The notes under the pieces: model-generated | The model's database searches: none | What the model was told of the DNA's origin: nothing | The model's input: only the letters and a program-made list of their open reading frames with translations | Source of the DNA: Alphaproteobacteria bacterium | Lineage (GTDB): Bacteria; Myxococcota_A; UBA796; GCA-2862545 | DNA: 64,000 bases | NCBI GenBank assembly: GCA_020632955.1 | Contig: JACKEO010000002.1 | Location: 1 to 64,000, forward strand | Reading direction: 5' to 3' | Program-made: the position numbers and the translations under genes | Shown here: positions 35,185-43,364 of the stretch, piece after piece | How the letters are laid out: each line of letters begins with the position of its first letter | How positions within the stretch are numbered: the stretch's first letter is position 1

Positions 35185-36456
35185 TCAGGGCGTGGTGACG
35201 GAGGACTGGGGACCGGCGAAGGGCGCCGACGTGATGTCGCGCACCTCGTCGCCCTCGAGCTCGTGCACCACGCGCAGGGCCGCCCGGCCCTCCTCGGTGG
35301 TGGCCACCAGCTCGGCACCCTTGCCCAGCACAAGGTGGTGACCCCGCCACCGCACGTGGTTCCCGAACCAGCCGGCCAGCCAGCACGCGAAGTAGACCCA
35401 GATGCGCACCAGCTCCAGCGGCATCTGGCGCCAGGTGAGGCCGTGCCCGCGCAGCATGCGCATGAAGACCTGGCTGCCCGCGATCTGCGCCGCACCCGTC
35501 GCCACCACGAAGAGGGCCGTGGTGAAGGTGGGGACCACGGCGAAGCCCACGCAGGCGAACACGAAGGGCAGCAGCAGCGGCTCGATGAGGTAGGGCGCCG
35601 GCATGATGGAGCGGCGGGTCTTCGCCCAGCGCGCGTGACGGTGCAGGGTGCGCCAGATCGTGCCGTGGACGTTGCGGTCCTGGATGATGTCGAAGGACAG
35701 CCCGATGCGGTAGCCCAGGGCGCGGCAGCGACGGCCGATGGCCTGGTCCTCGGCGAGCACGTTGCGCACGTCGCGGAAGCCGCCCACGCGGTGGAGCACG
35801 TCGCGCCAGATGGCCATCGACTTGCCGATGGTGATCGCGAGCCCGCCGCCACCCGACAACTCCCAGCCGGCCACCACGCCCGGGGCCTGGAAGGTGGCGA
35901 GGAGCAGGTTCTCGAGGACCGAGCCGATGGAGCGCTCACCGGTGCCCACGATCACGTTGGACACCACCGCCGTGCCCGGCCGCGACAGCTCGCCGATGAG
36001 GCGCTTGACGTAGTCGGGGTGCACGCGGACGTTGGAGTCCGAGATGACGATGATGTCGCCGCGGGCGTGATCCTCGAGTCCGATGAGCTGGGCCACCTTG
36101 GGGTTCAGGCCCGCGTCGGGATCGGTGATGAGGATGCGGGCATCCACCTCGGGGTGACAGGCCACGAAGTCCTGGGCCACCTCGAGGGCGGGATCGTCCT
36201 CGGAGGCCACGCCGAACAGGATCTCGAAGTCGACGTCGCGCTGCACCGCGAAGGTCTCGAGGTTGTCGCGCAGCTCGTCGTCGAGGCCCGCGAGGGGCTT
36301 GAGGATCGACACGCGCGGGGGGCGCATGGGCGTGGGCGGCTGCTCGAGGGTGCGCGCCCGGCGCATGGCGCCCGCGTAGAGCAGCACCTGGAGCACGTAG
36401 AAGGTGAGCGTCGCGAAGACGAGTCCCGTGACGACGAGCTCGGGAGTGATCACCAC
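35185..36456 (-). CDS. GT21-type ceramide glucosyltransferase-like (HpnI/UgcG-like)
   Basis: This 423-residue protein has an N-terminal membrane segment (ELVVTGLVFATLTFYVLQVL), the strand PRVSILKPLAGLDDELRDNL, and GT2/21 motifs: D1 in ISDSNVRVHPDYV, D3 in VLAEDQAIGRRC, and the (Q/R)xxRW motif as RHARW. Further membrane segments follow near the C-terminus (LLPFVFACVGFAVVP; LVRIWVYFACWLAGW). These are the features of ceramide glucosyltransferases and hopanoid-associated HpnI, which add a sugar from a nucleotide donor to a membrane lipid. The acceptor, sphingolipid or hopanoid, is open. Start GTG at 36456 or 36453. It stands alone in a 147-bp leader. Confidence 0.85.
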   Translation of the reverse strand: MVITPELVVTGLVFATLTFYVLQVLLYAGAMRRARTLEQPPTPMRPPRVSILKPLAGLDDELRDNLETFAVQRDVDFEILFGVASEDDPALEVAQDFVACHPEVDARILITDPDAGLNPKVAQLIGLEDHARGDIIVISDSNVRVHPDYVKRLIGELSRPGTAVVSNVIVGTGERSIGSVLENLLLATFQAPGVVAGWELSGGGGLAITIGKSMAIWRDVLHRVGGFRDVRNVLAEDQAIGRRCRALGYRIGLSFDIIQDRNVHGTIWRTLHRHARWAKTRRSIMPAPYLIEPLLLPFVFACVGFAVVPTFTTALFVVATGAAQIAGSQVFMRMLRGHGLTWRQMPLELVRIWVYFACWLAGWFGNHVRWRGHHLVLGKGAELVATTEEGRAALRVVHELEGDEVRDITSAPFAGPQSSVTTP

Positions 36457-36603
36457 CGTGTGCCAGCCTGGCTCGCCGGGCAGCAGCGCCCCGACGGTGC
36501 GCGCGCATAACCCCCCAGGCGAGGGTACCGCTATCCGGGACGGTCAGACGACGCGGTCGCGCGCCCTCGCGGCCTGCGTCGGCCCTCCCCCCGGGACGCG
36601 GGA

Positions 36604-37251
36604 TCAGGGGTCGGCGGCGGCGCCGGCCAGGGGCACGAAGGCGACGGCCATCACGTCGTCCCGACGCACCTCCCCCCCCGCGTCCTTGCGGAGCACGCAG
36701 AGCAGCTGCTCCCCGCCCGGGGGCCCGAGCGGCGCCACCAGCCGACCGCCCGGGGCGAGCTGATCGAGGAGGGCGGGCGCGACGGCGGACGCCGCGGCCG
36801 ACACGACGATCGCATCGTAGGGTGCGTGCGCGGGCCAGCCGTCGGCACCGTCGCCGGCACGGACCTCGACGTCGCGGCAGCCCGCGGCGCGGAGGCTCCG
36901 TCGCGCGCGGTCCGCGAGCCGCGGCAGGATCTCCACGCCGTATACCTTAGCGCCGAGCGCGTGGAACACGGCCGCCTGGTACCCGGTGCCCAGCCCCACC
37001 TCGAGCAGACGCTCGCCCGGCTGGAGGTCGAGGAGCTGGGCCACGAAGGCCACGAGGTAGGGCTGCGAGATGGTCTGCCCGCACCCGATCGGCAGCGGCT
37101 GATCCTCGTAGGCCAGGTCCCGCAGCGGCTCGGGGAGGAAGCGCGAACGCGGCACCCGCCCCATGGCCTCGAGCACACGCGCGTCGCGGATCGGCTCCCG
37201 GCCGTCGGCGGGGTGCACGAGCTGTTCCTCCACCATCGCCGCGCGGCCCAT
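36604..37251 (-). CDS. pcm: Protein-L-isoaspartate O-methyltransferase
   Basis: This 215-residue protein has the Pcm pattern throughout: MVEEQLVHP at the start, VPRSRFLPEPLRDLAYEDQP, the GQTISQPYLVAFVAQLL pre-motif, SAM motif I as LLEVGLGTGYQAAV, YDAIVVSAAASAVAPALLDQL, and GGRLVAPLGPPGGEQLL. It transfers a methyl group from S-adenosylmethionine to isoaspartyl residues to start protein repair. Length is that of the family. ATG at 37251 is preceded by AGAGGAG. It diverges from the Flp-pilin-like gene across a 335-bp region. Confidence 0.95.
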   Translation of the reverse strand: MGRAAMVEEQLVHPADGREPIRDARVLEAMGRVPRSRFLPEPLRDLAYEDQPLPIGCGQTISQPYLVAFVAQLLDLQPGERLLEVGLGTGYQAAVFHALGAKVYGVEILPRLADRARRSLRAAGCRDVEVRAGDGADGWPAHAPYDAIVVSAAASAVAPALLDQLAPGGRLVAPLGPPGGEQLLCVLRKDAGGEVRRDDVMAVAFVPLAGAAADP

Positions 37252-37261
37252 CGCTCCTCTC

Positions 37262-37586
37262 CCCCCGCACGAAACCTATCGAGAAGCACGATTTCGCCTG
37301 GATTTCCGCGGGTACCCAAGAAGATTTTCAAGAATTGCGGAAGTTTTCTGCCCATCCGCCCCCCCTTTCCGTATCCGGCTGGATTTCTGCAAGCCCTGGT
37401 TCTACCTACATGATGAAGGAGGTCCGGAGGCGCGGGGAGAGAGCGGTACCTGGGCGCATGCAAATTGCGCCGGTACCACGTGCACTCTCCGCAAAAGAGA
37501 CGAAAGGTGGGCCCACTCACGACCGATGACCGTCGTGCGCGACCCCTGCCGAAGGGCGTCGTCTCACACTCTCCTGGGGAGGGACC
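37262..37586 (+). promoter_or_regulatory. Structured, relatively AT-rich leader upstream of the Flp-pilin-like gene
   Basis: The first ~130 bp are clearly less GC-rich than the rest of the window. Further on, three stems follow in order: 37445-37477, GGTACC-TG-GGCGCA with a 7-base loop and TGCGCC-GGTACC (12 bp with a 2-base bulge); 37485-37499, CTCT/AGAG with a 7-base loop containing GCAAA; and 37507-37516, GTGGGCCCAC, a perfect palindrome. GGGAGGG then precedes the ATG at 37587. The region also holds the promoter for the divergent pcm gene. I compared it with c-di-GMP riboswitches from memory and found no convincing match, so structure is seen and ligand is unknown. Confidence 0.5.
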
Positions 37587-38867
37587 ATGAACTTCCGCAC
37601 CGTCCGTTCGGCCCGCCGTGGCAACGTCAGCATCGAGTACGTCTTCCTGGCCAGCATGCTGGGCATCGGCGTCACCATCTACCTCACGCTCCCTGACGCA
37701 GTGGGCGACCTGATGATCGGCGCGGGGGCCAACATGGACCGCGGCGTCGTCGCCAGCACCGATCCCGAGGGCACCCCCGGGATGCCCGACTACGACGACG
37801 AGGGCGGCGACGACGACGACGACTTCATCGCCGACCCCTCCAACGGCGGCGGCGGCGAGGACGACGACGACGACTGGGGCGACGATCCCTGGAACCCCAG
37901 CGGCGGCAACGGTGGCGGCAACGGCAACGGTGGCGGCAACGGCAACGGTGGCGGCAACGGCAACGGCCACACCAACAACGGCCACGGCAACAACACCGAC
38001 GGCGTGGACTCCAGCAACCCGGGCCAGGGTGGCGGCGGCCCGAACGGTCAGGACGACGCCTCCTGCCCCGACGGCGGCGAGTGCATCGACGACGAGAACG
38101 GCGGCGGCAACGGCGGCGGCAACGGGAACGGCAACGGCAACCCGGGCGGCGGCAACGGCACCCCGGGCACCACGAAGCCCGGCACCGTGGCCACCATCCT
38201 GCTGACCATGTCGGACCCCAACATCCCGCCGTGGCTCGCGGCCACGCTCGCCGACAACGTCGTGCGCTACGTCTCCCCGGTGCCCGCGCCCCGCGTGCTG
38301 GTCGTCCGCGACGACTTCCACAACGGCGAGGACGTCGACGACACGCCCTACATCAGCGGCATCATGCGCGGCATGATGGGTCTGTCGAGCCACGACCTGA
38401 CCTACATGAACGAGCCCGGCAACGGGATGACCTTCGCCGACTTCGAGGACTACGACGTCATCTGGTTCGCCAACCCCGGCTACCCGATGGACGACCTGTC
38501 CACGATCCACGCCCTGCAGCAGGCCGTGGCCGCCGGCATCGGCGTCGTCCTCCAGGGCGACGACATGAGCTGGACGAAGAACCACCAGTACGACAGCGAG
38601 ATCGAGGCGCTCACCGGCCTGGATCACCTGAACAACGGCACCAGCGCCTGCGGTCGGGGCATCGACAACAACAACGGTGGCACCTACAGCGTCACCTTCG
38701 GCTCCGACAGCCCCATCCTCAACGGGCTCGAAGGCGTCACGGTCCTGTACGGCAACGACATCGACCACACCCAGGTGTCCGGCGAGGGCACCGAGGTGTA
38801 CGCCAACGCCTCGGTCACGGGCAGCAACTGCGGCCTGCAGGTGCCGGTGGTGGTCGCGAGCCTCTGA
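37587..38867 (+). CDS. Flp-pilin-like protein with Gly/Asn/Asp-rich linker and large C-terminal domain
   Basis: This 426-residue protein begins with RRGNVSIEYVFLASMLGIG: a basic leader, Gly12 and Glu17-Tyr18, matching the G|xxxxEY cleavage site of Flp/Tad pilins, followed by the hydrophobic pilin helix. A ~150-residue linker is packed with Asp (EDDDDDWGDD) and Gly-Asn repeats (NGGGNGNGGGNGNGG). The C-terminal ~240 residues form a globular alpha/beta domain with RVLVVRDDFHNGEDVDD, FADFEDYDVIWFANPGYP, VVLQGDDMSWTK and NGLEGVTVLYGNDIDH, resembling a Rossmann/flavodoxin-like fold of unknown function. Flp pilins are normally ~60 residues; this may be a pilus-tip or surface adhesin. No Tad machinery is in the window. 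A terminator follows at 38948. Confidence 0.7.
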   Translation: MNFRTVRSARRGNVSIEYVFLASMLGIGVTIYLTLPDAVGDLMIGAGANMDRGVVASTDPEGTPGMPDYDDEGGDDDDDFIADPSNGGGGEDDDDDWGDDPWNPSGGNGGGNGNGGGNGNGGGNGNGHTNNGHGNNTDGVDSSNPGQGGGGPNGQDDASCPDGGECIDDENGGGNGGGNGNGNGNPGGGNGTPGTTKPGTVATILLTMSDPNIPPWLAATLADNVVRYVSPVPAPRVLVVRDDFHNGEDVDDTPYISGIMRGMMGLSSHDLTYMNEPGNGMTFADFEDYDVIWFANPGYPMDDLSTIHALQQAVAAGIGVVLQGDDMSWTKNHQYDSEIEALTGLDHLNNGTSACGRGIDNNNGGTYSVTFGSDSPILNGLEGVTVLYGNDIDHTQVSGEGTEVYANASVTGSNCGLQVPVVVASL

Positions 38868-38947
38868 CGATCCCACGACGCCGCGCGGAGACCTCCCCAG
38901 GGGCTCCGCACGGCACGCCGCGGCCCCCAGGCCGACGGCGTCCCTGG

Positions 38948-38985
38948 ACGGGTCGGGTGCGACGGCACCCGGCCCGTTCCTCGTT
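38948..38985 (+). terminator. Strong hairpin terminator after the Flp-pilin-like gene
   Basis: ACGGG-TC-GGGTGC-GACG-GCACCC-GG-CCCGT folds into an 11-bp stem with a 2x2 internal loop and GACG tetraloop (38948-38977), followed by TCCTCGTT. It lies 80 bp after the stop of the pilin-like gene and before glucokinase. The T-run is weak but the stem is strong and isolated. Confidence 0.65.
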
Positions 38986-39030
38986 GCGGAGCCCGGGTCC
39001 CCCGCGTGAGGAGGACTGCCGGAGGCGCCG

Positions 39031-39966
39031 ATGGACGAGGTGGTGGTCGCCGACCTGGGCGGCACGCATGCGCGGGTGGCTCGCGCACGCGACGGCCGAC
39101 TCGGCGAGGTGCGGGTCTGTCGCCCCGAGGACGGCCAGGATCTCGTCGGGCTCCTGCGCGCCTTCCTCGCCCCCGCCCCGCGCCCGGAGGCACTCGCCCT
39201 GGCGGTGGCAGGTCCGGTGCACGACGGCATCGCACGCTGGACCCACCGGGGCTGGACGGTGGACGCCCGGGCCCTGGCCGCGGCGCTGGGCTGCGAGGTG
39301 CGCCTGCTCAACGACCTCGAGGCCGCCGCGCACGGGCTGGCCACCCTCGCGCCGGGCGACACCCACCTCCTGCACCCGGGGGTGTCCACCGCCGATCCGC
39401 GGCCCCGCCTGGTGATCGCGCCCGGGACCGGCCTCGGCGCCGCCCTCTGGGTGCCCGGCGCCGACGGCGGCACCGTGGTCGCCACCGAGCCGGGCCACGT
39501 GCGTCTGGCACGGCCCGCCGGCGTGCACGGGGCCCGCGCGGCACGCACGGGCCGCAGCGACCTCGAGGGCGTGGTGTCGGGACCGGGGCTGGCGCGCCTC
39601 GCGCGGGCGGTGGCGCAGGAGATCGGTCGCCCCGCGGGCACGCCGACGCCCGAGGCGGTGCTCGCCGCCGCACGCGACGGAGAGGACGCCGCCACCGCCG
39701 CGGTCCACACCTTCGTCGTGCTCCTCGCGGGCGCCTGCCGCGACCTCGCCCTCGCCACGGGGGCGGTGGGGGGCGTGGTGCTCACCGGCGGTCTGGCACG
39801 GGCGCTGGAGCCCTGGCTCGTCACTCCCACCTTCGCGCGCACCTTCGTCGACGTGCCCACCCTGCCGGACCACGCCGCCCGCATCCCGGTGCACCTCGTG
39901 CTGCGTCCCCACCTCGCCCTGCACGGCCTCCTCGCCTCGCTCCGACGCCCCGGCGGGGCGTGGTAG
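39031..39966 (+). CDS. glk: Glucokinase
   Basis: This 311-residue protein matches the bacterial Glk family (not ROK). It has VVADLGGTHARVA as phosphate-1 motif, ALAVAGPVHDG, RLLNDLEAAAHGLATL with the catalytic Asp in LND, LVIAPGTGLGAALW, TEPGHVRLA, and VVLTGGLARALEPWL near the C-terminus. It phosphorylates glucose with ATP to glucose 6-phosphate in the cytoplasm. ATG at 39031 is preceded by GGAGG about 10 bp upstream. The CoA ligase gene follows 24 bp after its stop on the same strand, so the two may share a transcript, although they have no metabolic link. Confidence 0.88.
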   Translation: MDEVVVADLGGTHARVARARDGRLGEVRVCRPEDGQDLVGLLRAFLAPAPRPEALALAVAGPVHDGIARWTHRGWTVDARALAAALGCEVRLLNDLEAAAHGLATLAPGDTHLLHPGVSTADPRPRLVIAPGTGLGAALWVPGADGGTVVATEPGHVRLARPAGVHGARAARTGRSDLEGVVSGPGLARLARAVAQEIGRPAGTPTPEAVLAAARDGEDAATAAVHTFVVLLAGACRDLALATGAVGGVVLTGGLARALEPWLVTPTFARTFVDVPTLPDHAARIPVHLVLRPHLALHGLLASLRRPGGAW

Positions 39967-39990
39967 AAGCCGGAGCCCCCCGGGAGCCGC

Positions 39991-41487
39991 ATGCCTGCCC
40001 ACCCCGTCACCGTCCCGCAGGCCCTCGCCCGCGCCGCCGCCACCTGGCCCACCCGCAGCGCCCTCGAGGACGGCGAGGCGCGACTCACCTGGGCGGAGCT
40101 GGCCAGGCAGGCGCACGCGGTGGCGAGCAGCCTCGTGGACCGGGGCATCCGCCCGGGCGATCGGGTGGCGATCTGGGCACCGAACTCGTGGGCCTGGGTG
40201 CTCGCCGCGCTTGGCAGCCACCTCGCCGGGGCCACGCTCGTGCCGCTGAACACCCGCTACAAGGGCGCCGAGGCCACCGACATCCTCGACCGGAGCGGCG
40301 CACGCCTGCTCTTCGTGGCCGAGGGCTTCCTCGGCCTCGACCTCGCGGGCATGCTCGATCGTCCCGACCTGCCCATGCTCCGGCTGCCCGCGGATCTGCC
40401 CGCCCTCCTCGCCACGCCGCCCGGTCCCCTCCCCGAGGTGGACCCCGAGCAGCCCTCCGACGTGCTCTTCACCTCGGGCACCACGGGGCGGCCGAAGGGC
40501 GTGCTCACCTCGCAGCGCCAGACGGTGACCACCTTCACGACGTGGGCCGAGACCGTGGGCCTGCGGGCCGACGATCGCTACCTGGTGGTCGCGCCCTTCT
40601 TCCACGCCTTCGGCTACAAGGCGGGCCTGCTCGCCTGCGTGCTCACCGGCGCCACGATGCTGCCCCAGCCGGTCTTCGACGCGGGCCAGGTGCTCGCGCG
40701 TCTGCAGCCCGACCGCGTGAGCGTGCTGCCCGGCCCCCCCGCGCTGTACGAGAGCCTGCTCCTCGCCGACCGCACGGGGGTGGACCTGTCGGGCCTGCGG
40801 CTCGCGGTGACCGGCGCCGCCGTCGTGCCCGAGGTGCTCGTGCGGCGGATGCGGGAGGAGCTGGGCTTCGAGACCGTGCTCACCGCCTACGGCCTCACCG
40901 AGGCCTGCGGCGTGGTGACGATGTGCCGCCAGGGCGACGACGACGCCACCATCGCGTCCACGTCCGGGCGCGCCATCCCCGACGTCGAGGTGCGCGTGGT
41001 CGACGCCGAGGGCCGGTCGCTGCCGCCCGGCGAGCCCGGCGAGGTGGTGGTGCGCGGGTACAACGTGATGCTCGGCTACCTGGACGACCCCACGGCCACG
41101 GCCGACGCCGTGCGGGAGGGCTGGCTGCACACCGGCGACGTCGGCGTGCTGGACGCCCGCGGCTGTCTCCGCATCACCGACCGGCTCAAGGACATGTTCA
41201 TCGTGGGTGGATTCAACGCCTACCCGGCCGAGATCGAGCTCGCCCTGGCAGGCCACCCCGACGTGCGGGAGGTGGCCGTGGTGGGCGTGCCCGACCCGCG
41301 TCTCGGCGAGGTGGGCCTCGCCTTCGTCGTGCCGCAGGACGGGCCGCCGGACGAGGCCGCGCTCATCGCGTGGGCACGCGAGCGCATGGCGAACTTCAAG
41401 GTCCCCCGGGCCGTGCGCGTGGTCGACGCCCTGCCACGCAACGCGAGCGGCAAGGTCGACAAGGTCGCCCTGCGACGGCTCGCCTGA
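39991..41487 (+). CDS. FadD3-like acyl-CoA synthetase
   Basis: This 498-residue protein is an ANL-superfamily CoA ligase: TWAELARQAHAVASSL, LFTSGTTGRPKGVLTSQ as the phosphate-binding loop, VTGAAVVPEVLVRRM, TAYGLTEACGVVTMCRQGDD, GRAIPDVEVRVVD, HTGDVGVLDARG, KDMFIVGGFNAYPAEIE and the catalytic lysine in NASGKVDK. The stretch from YGLTE to EVRV resembles FadD3, the actinobacterial ligase that activates HIP, the C/D-ring steroid propanoate. With echA20-ipdA-ipdB nearby, an HIP-CoA ligase role is the best inference. It carries no copy of the shared steroid operator; it follows glk by 24 bp. Confidence 0.78.
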   Translation: MPAHPVTVPQALARAAATWPTRSALEDGEARLTWAELARQAHAVASSLVDRGIRPGDRVAIWAPNSWAWVLAALGSHLAGATLVPLNTRYKGAEATDILDRSGARLLFVAEGFLGLDLAGMLDRPDLPMLRLPADLPALLATPPGPLPEVDPEQPSDVLFTSGTTGRPKGVLTSQRQTVTTFTTWAETVGLRADDRYLVVAPFFHAFGYKAGLLACVLTGATMLPQPVFDAGQVLARLQPDRVSVLPGPPALYESLLLADRTGVDLSGLRLAVTGAAVVPEVLVRRMREELGFETVLTAYGLTEACGVVTMCRQGDDDATIASTSGRAIPDVEVRVVDAEGRSLPPGEPGEVVVRGYNVMLGYLDDPTATADAVREGWLHTGDVGVLDARGCLRITDRLKDMFIVGGFNAYPAEIELALAGHPDVREVAVVGVPDPRLGEVGLAFVVPQDGPPDEAALIAWARERMANFKVPRAVRVVDALPRNASGKVDKVALRRLA

Positions 41488-42648
41488 TCAGTCCAGGTCG
41501 TAGGGCTGCTTCCGACCCCCGCGGGCGAGCAGCATGCCCAGGCCGCCGAGCAGCGCCAGGAGAGCCGCGCCGGCGCCCAGCACGGGCGGCGAGGTGGGGC
41601 GGTAGGTGAGCCAGTAGGTGAGGTGGTCGGCCGGACCCACCGGGTGGTCCCCCGCGTAGGTGGCGGTGGTGAGCACCTGGCGCAGGGCCACGTCGAAGTC
41701 CGCTTCCTGCCCGGCGGTGCCGAACACCCAGGTACGCGCGATGCCCTCGCCGTGCGGCACCACGCCGATGCGCAGCGTGTGGGCGCCGGGATGGGGTCGG
41801 AACAGGAAGCCGGTGCGACCGTCGGCCGTCTCCAGGGCCTCGGCCTCCGGGACGTCGGCGCCCTTGAACAGCTTGTCGTGCAGGACCGCGTCCACCGCCT
41901 CGAAGCTGTAGGCGTCCACCACGCCCAGCAGCAGCGGCGCTGCGCAGGTCACCATCACGTCGGCGTCGGCACCCGGATGGGGTCGCACCGCCGACCAGCA
42001 GGGCCGCAGGTCCTCCACGCCGAAGCGCTGGGCGGCCGCGGCCACCACGCCGAGCTCGGGCTCCAGGGGCACCCGCCAGCCCTCCGGCAGGGTGACCGCC
42101 ACCCCGGCCGCGTCCACGGTCTGCGGCCCGGACACGTCCGCCGGCGGCCGCCGGACCTCCAGGCGCGCCAGGAGCTCGTCCACCATCGCGTGGGCCTTGT
42201 CGGCCCGCTGGGCGGCCGTGATCACCGCGAGGTGCAGGTCGCCGCCGAGCACCGCGAAGGTGGCGCCGGCCTGCGCGCCCCGCAGGCCCCCGGTGTACCC
42301 GAAGGTCAGATCGACGCGCGCCGTGGGCCGGCCGGCCACCTCGACCACCCCCGCCTCCGCCACCTCGGGCTCGCGTCCACCGATGCGCTCGGCCTGGGCG
42401 AGGTGCACGCCGGTCCAGCCCTCGAGACCGTCCGCGCTCGGCACGAGCTGCACCGGCGTGGCCCACACGAAGAGCTTGAGCGACCGATCGCCGGCCTCGG
42501 CCTGCAGGTGCGCATCGCTCCACTCGAGCGCCTGCCAGTCGTCGGGCAGGTCGATGCGGACCCCGTGGTCGCCCAGCAGGTACTTCTCGTCGTCGGAGGC
42601 CGATGCGACCCCGCTCCCTGCGATCACCAGTGCGAGCAGCCAGGCCAC
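41488..42648 (-). CDS. Exported protein with C-terminal membrane anchor
   Basis: This 386-residue protein has a signal peptide (AWLLALVIAGSGVASA) and two similar-looking beta-rich halves, each with a strand of the type GVRIDLPDDWQ/GVAVTLPEGWR followed by RVDLTF or similar; a duplication is likely. A transmembrane segment (LGAGAALLALLGGLGMLLA) is followed by RGGRKQPYDLD facing the cytoplasm. GTG at 42648 was preferred over GTG at 42654 because GGAGG then falls at normal distance. The gene converges on the CoA ligase with no gap. Function not recognised. Confidence 0.7.
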   Translation of the reverse strand: MAWLLALVIAGSGVASASDDEKYLLGDHGVRIDLPDDWQALEWSDAHLQAEAGDRSLKLFVWATPVQLVPSADGLEGWTGVHLAQAERIGGREPEVAEAGVVEVAGRPTARVDLTFGYTGGLRGAQAGATFAVLGGDLHLAVITAAQRADKAHAMVDELLARLEVRRPPADVSGPQTVDAAGVAVTLPEGWRVPLEPELGVVAAAAQRFGVEDLRPCWSAVRPHPGADADVMVTCAAPLLLGVVDAYSFEAVDAVLHDKLFKGADVPEAEALETADGRTGFLFRPHPGAHTLRIGVVPHGEGIARTWVFGTAGQEADFDVALRQVLTTATYAGDHPVGPADHLTYWLTYRPTSPPVLGAGAALLALLGGLGMLLARGGRKQPYDLD

Positions 42649-42726
42649 GTCCACCTCCGTGGCGCCTCGTGGCGCCCGGCGGCGTCGCCCGCAAGGGCTC
42701 CTGACCGGGGCTTTGCGCCCCGCGCC

Positions 42727-43263
42727 TCAGGGGCAGCGCGGGTCGGCCGCCTGCACCTCGCGGATCGCCTCCTCCGTCAGCGGGAGATCCACGCAGCCAT
42801 GGTCCTGCTCGCAGACCCAGTCCCAGTCTCCCGCCGCCGCGGTGTGGCAGGCGGCGCAGTCGCCGTTGAAGGCGTTCCGCACGCCGGTGGTGCCCCGGTC
42901 CTCGATGCGGGCCCCCTCGGGCCCGGCCGCGAGGAAGAAGAACTCCCAGTCGTCGGTCTCGGGGGAGAAGCCGGCCTCCCGCTTCACCATCGCCTCGAAG
43001 GGCACCAGCTGGAGCAGGGACCCGGGCGGGTAGGCACGCCCCTGCGGAGCGCGCGCCACGTCCAGCGTGGCCTCGAGGTCGCCGAGGAGGTTGCCCACGT
43101 AGAAGCGACGGACCGGGCTGAGCTCCGTGATGCACGGGAAGGAGCCCTCGTCCACGGTCACCACCGTGTCCCGCACGCCAGGGCCGGTGTCGGCGTCGGT
43201 GCCCACCGACATGCCGCAGGCCCCGAGCAGGGCCGCCAGCGCCGTCCACCTCGTGCCGATCAC
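42727..43263 (-). CDS. Cytochrome P460-like lipoprotein with one heme-c site
   Basis: This 178-residue lipoprotein (signal to lipobox LGAC) has GDCAACHTAAAGDWDW, one c-type heme site CAACH, preceded by DDWEFFFLAAGPEGARIEDR and NAFNGD. That order (W-x-FF strand, then RG...N...CxxCH) is the layout of cytochrome P460-type proteins, which carry a cross-linked heme. A closing disulfide-like pair (CEQDHGC) follows. It starts from a GTG at 43263 behind GGAGG, and diverges from echA20 across ~100 bp that contain a steroid-operator palindrome. Role unknown; electron transfer or small-molecule oxidation are options. Confidence 0.65.
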   Translation of the reverse strand: MIGTRWTALAALLGACGMSVGTDADTGPGVRDTVVTVDEGSFPCITELSPVRRFYVGNLLGDLEATLDVARAPQGRAYPPGSLLQLVPFEAMVKREAGFSPETDDWEFFFLAAGPEGARIEDRGTTGVRNAFNGDCAACHTAAAGDWDWVCEQDHGCVDLPLTEEAIREVQAADPRCP

Positions 43264-43325
43264 GCCGCACCTCCGCGTCGAGCCTACTCCCGTGGACCGC
43301 ACGGGGCCCGTCGTGGTCGGTCGGA

Positions 43326-43341
43326 GTAGAACGTGTTCTAC
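43326..43341. promoter_or_regulatory. Inverted-repeat operator 1 (KstR-like)
   Basis: GTAGAAC-GT-GTTCTAC is a perfect 7-2-7 inverted repeat, 23 bp before the echA20 start. It matches the published KstR consensus TNNAACNNGTTNTA at every fixed position. The same repeat, differing only in the 2-base centre, lies at 60497. It could also affect the divergent P460-like gene. Confidence 0.85.
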
Positions 43342-43364
43342 CGCCCCCCCGCCGCGAGCTGCCC

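Noticed and set aside
37445..37516. c-di-GMP (GEMM) riboswitch
   Set aside because: GCAAA and GAAA segments occur but not in the conserved order and spacing I know; kept only as an unassigned structured leader.
39961..39969. Third steroid operator before the CoA ligase
   Set aside because: Only one half-site-like GTAGAAG is present and its partner half is missing.
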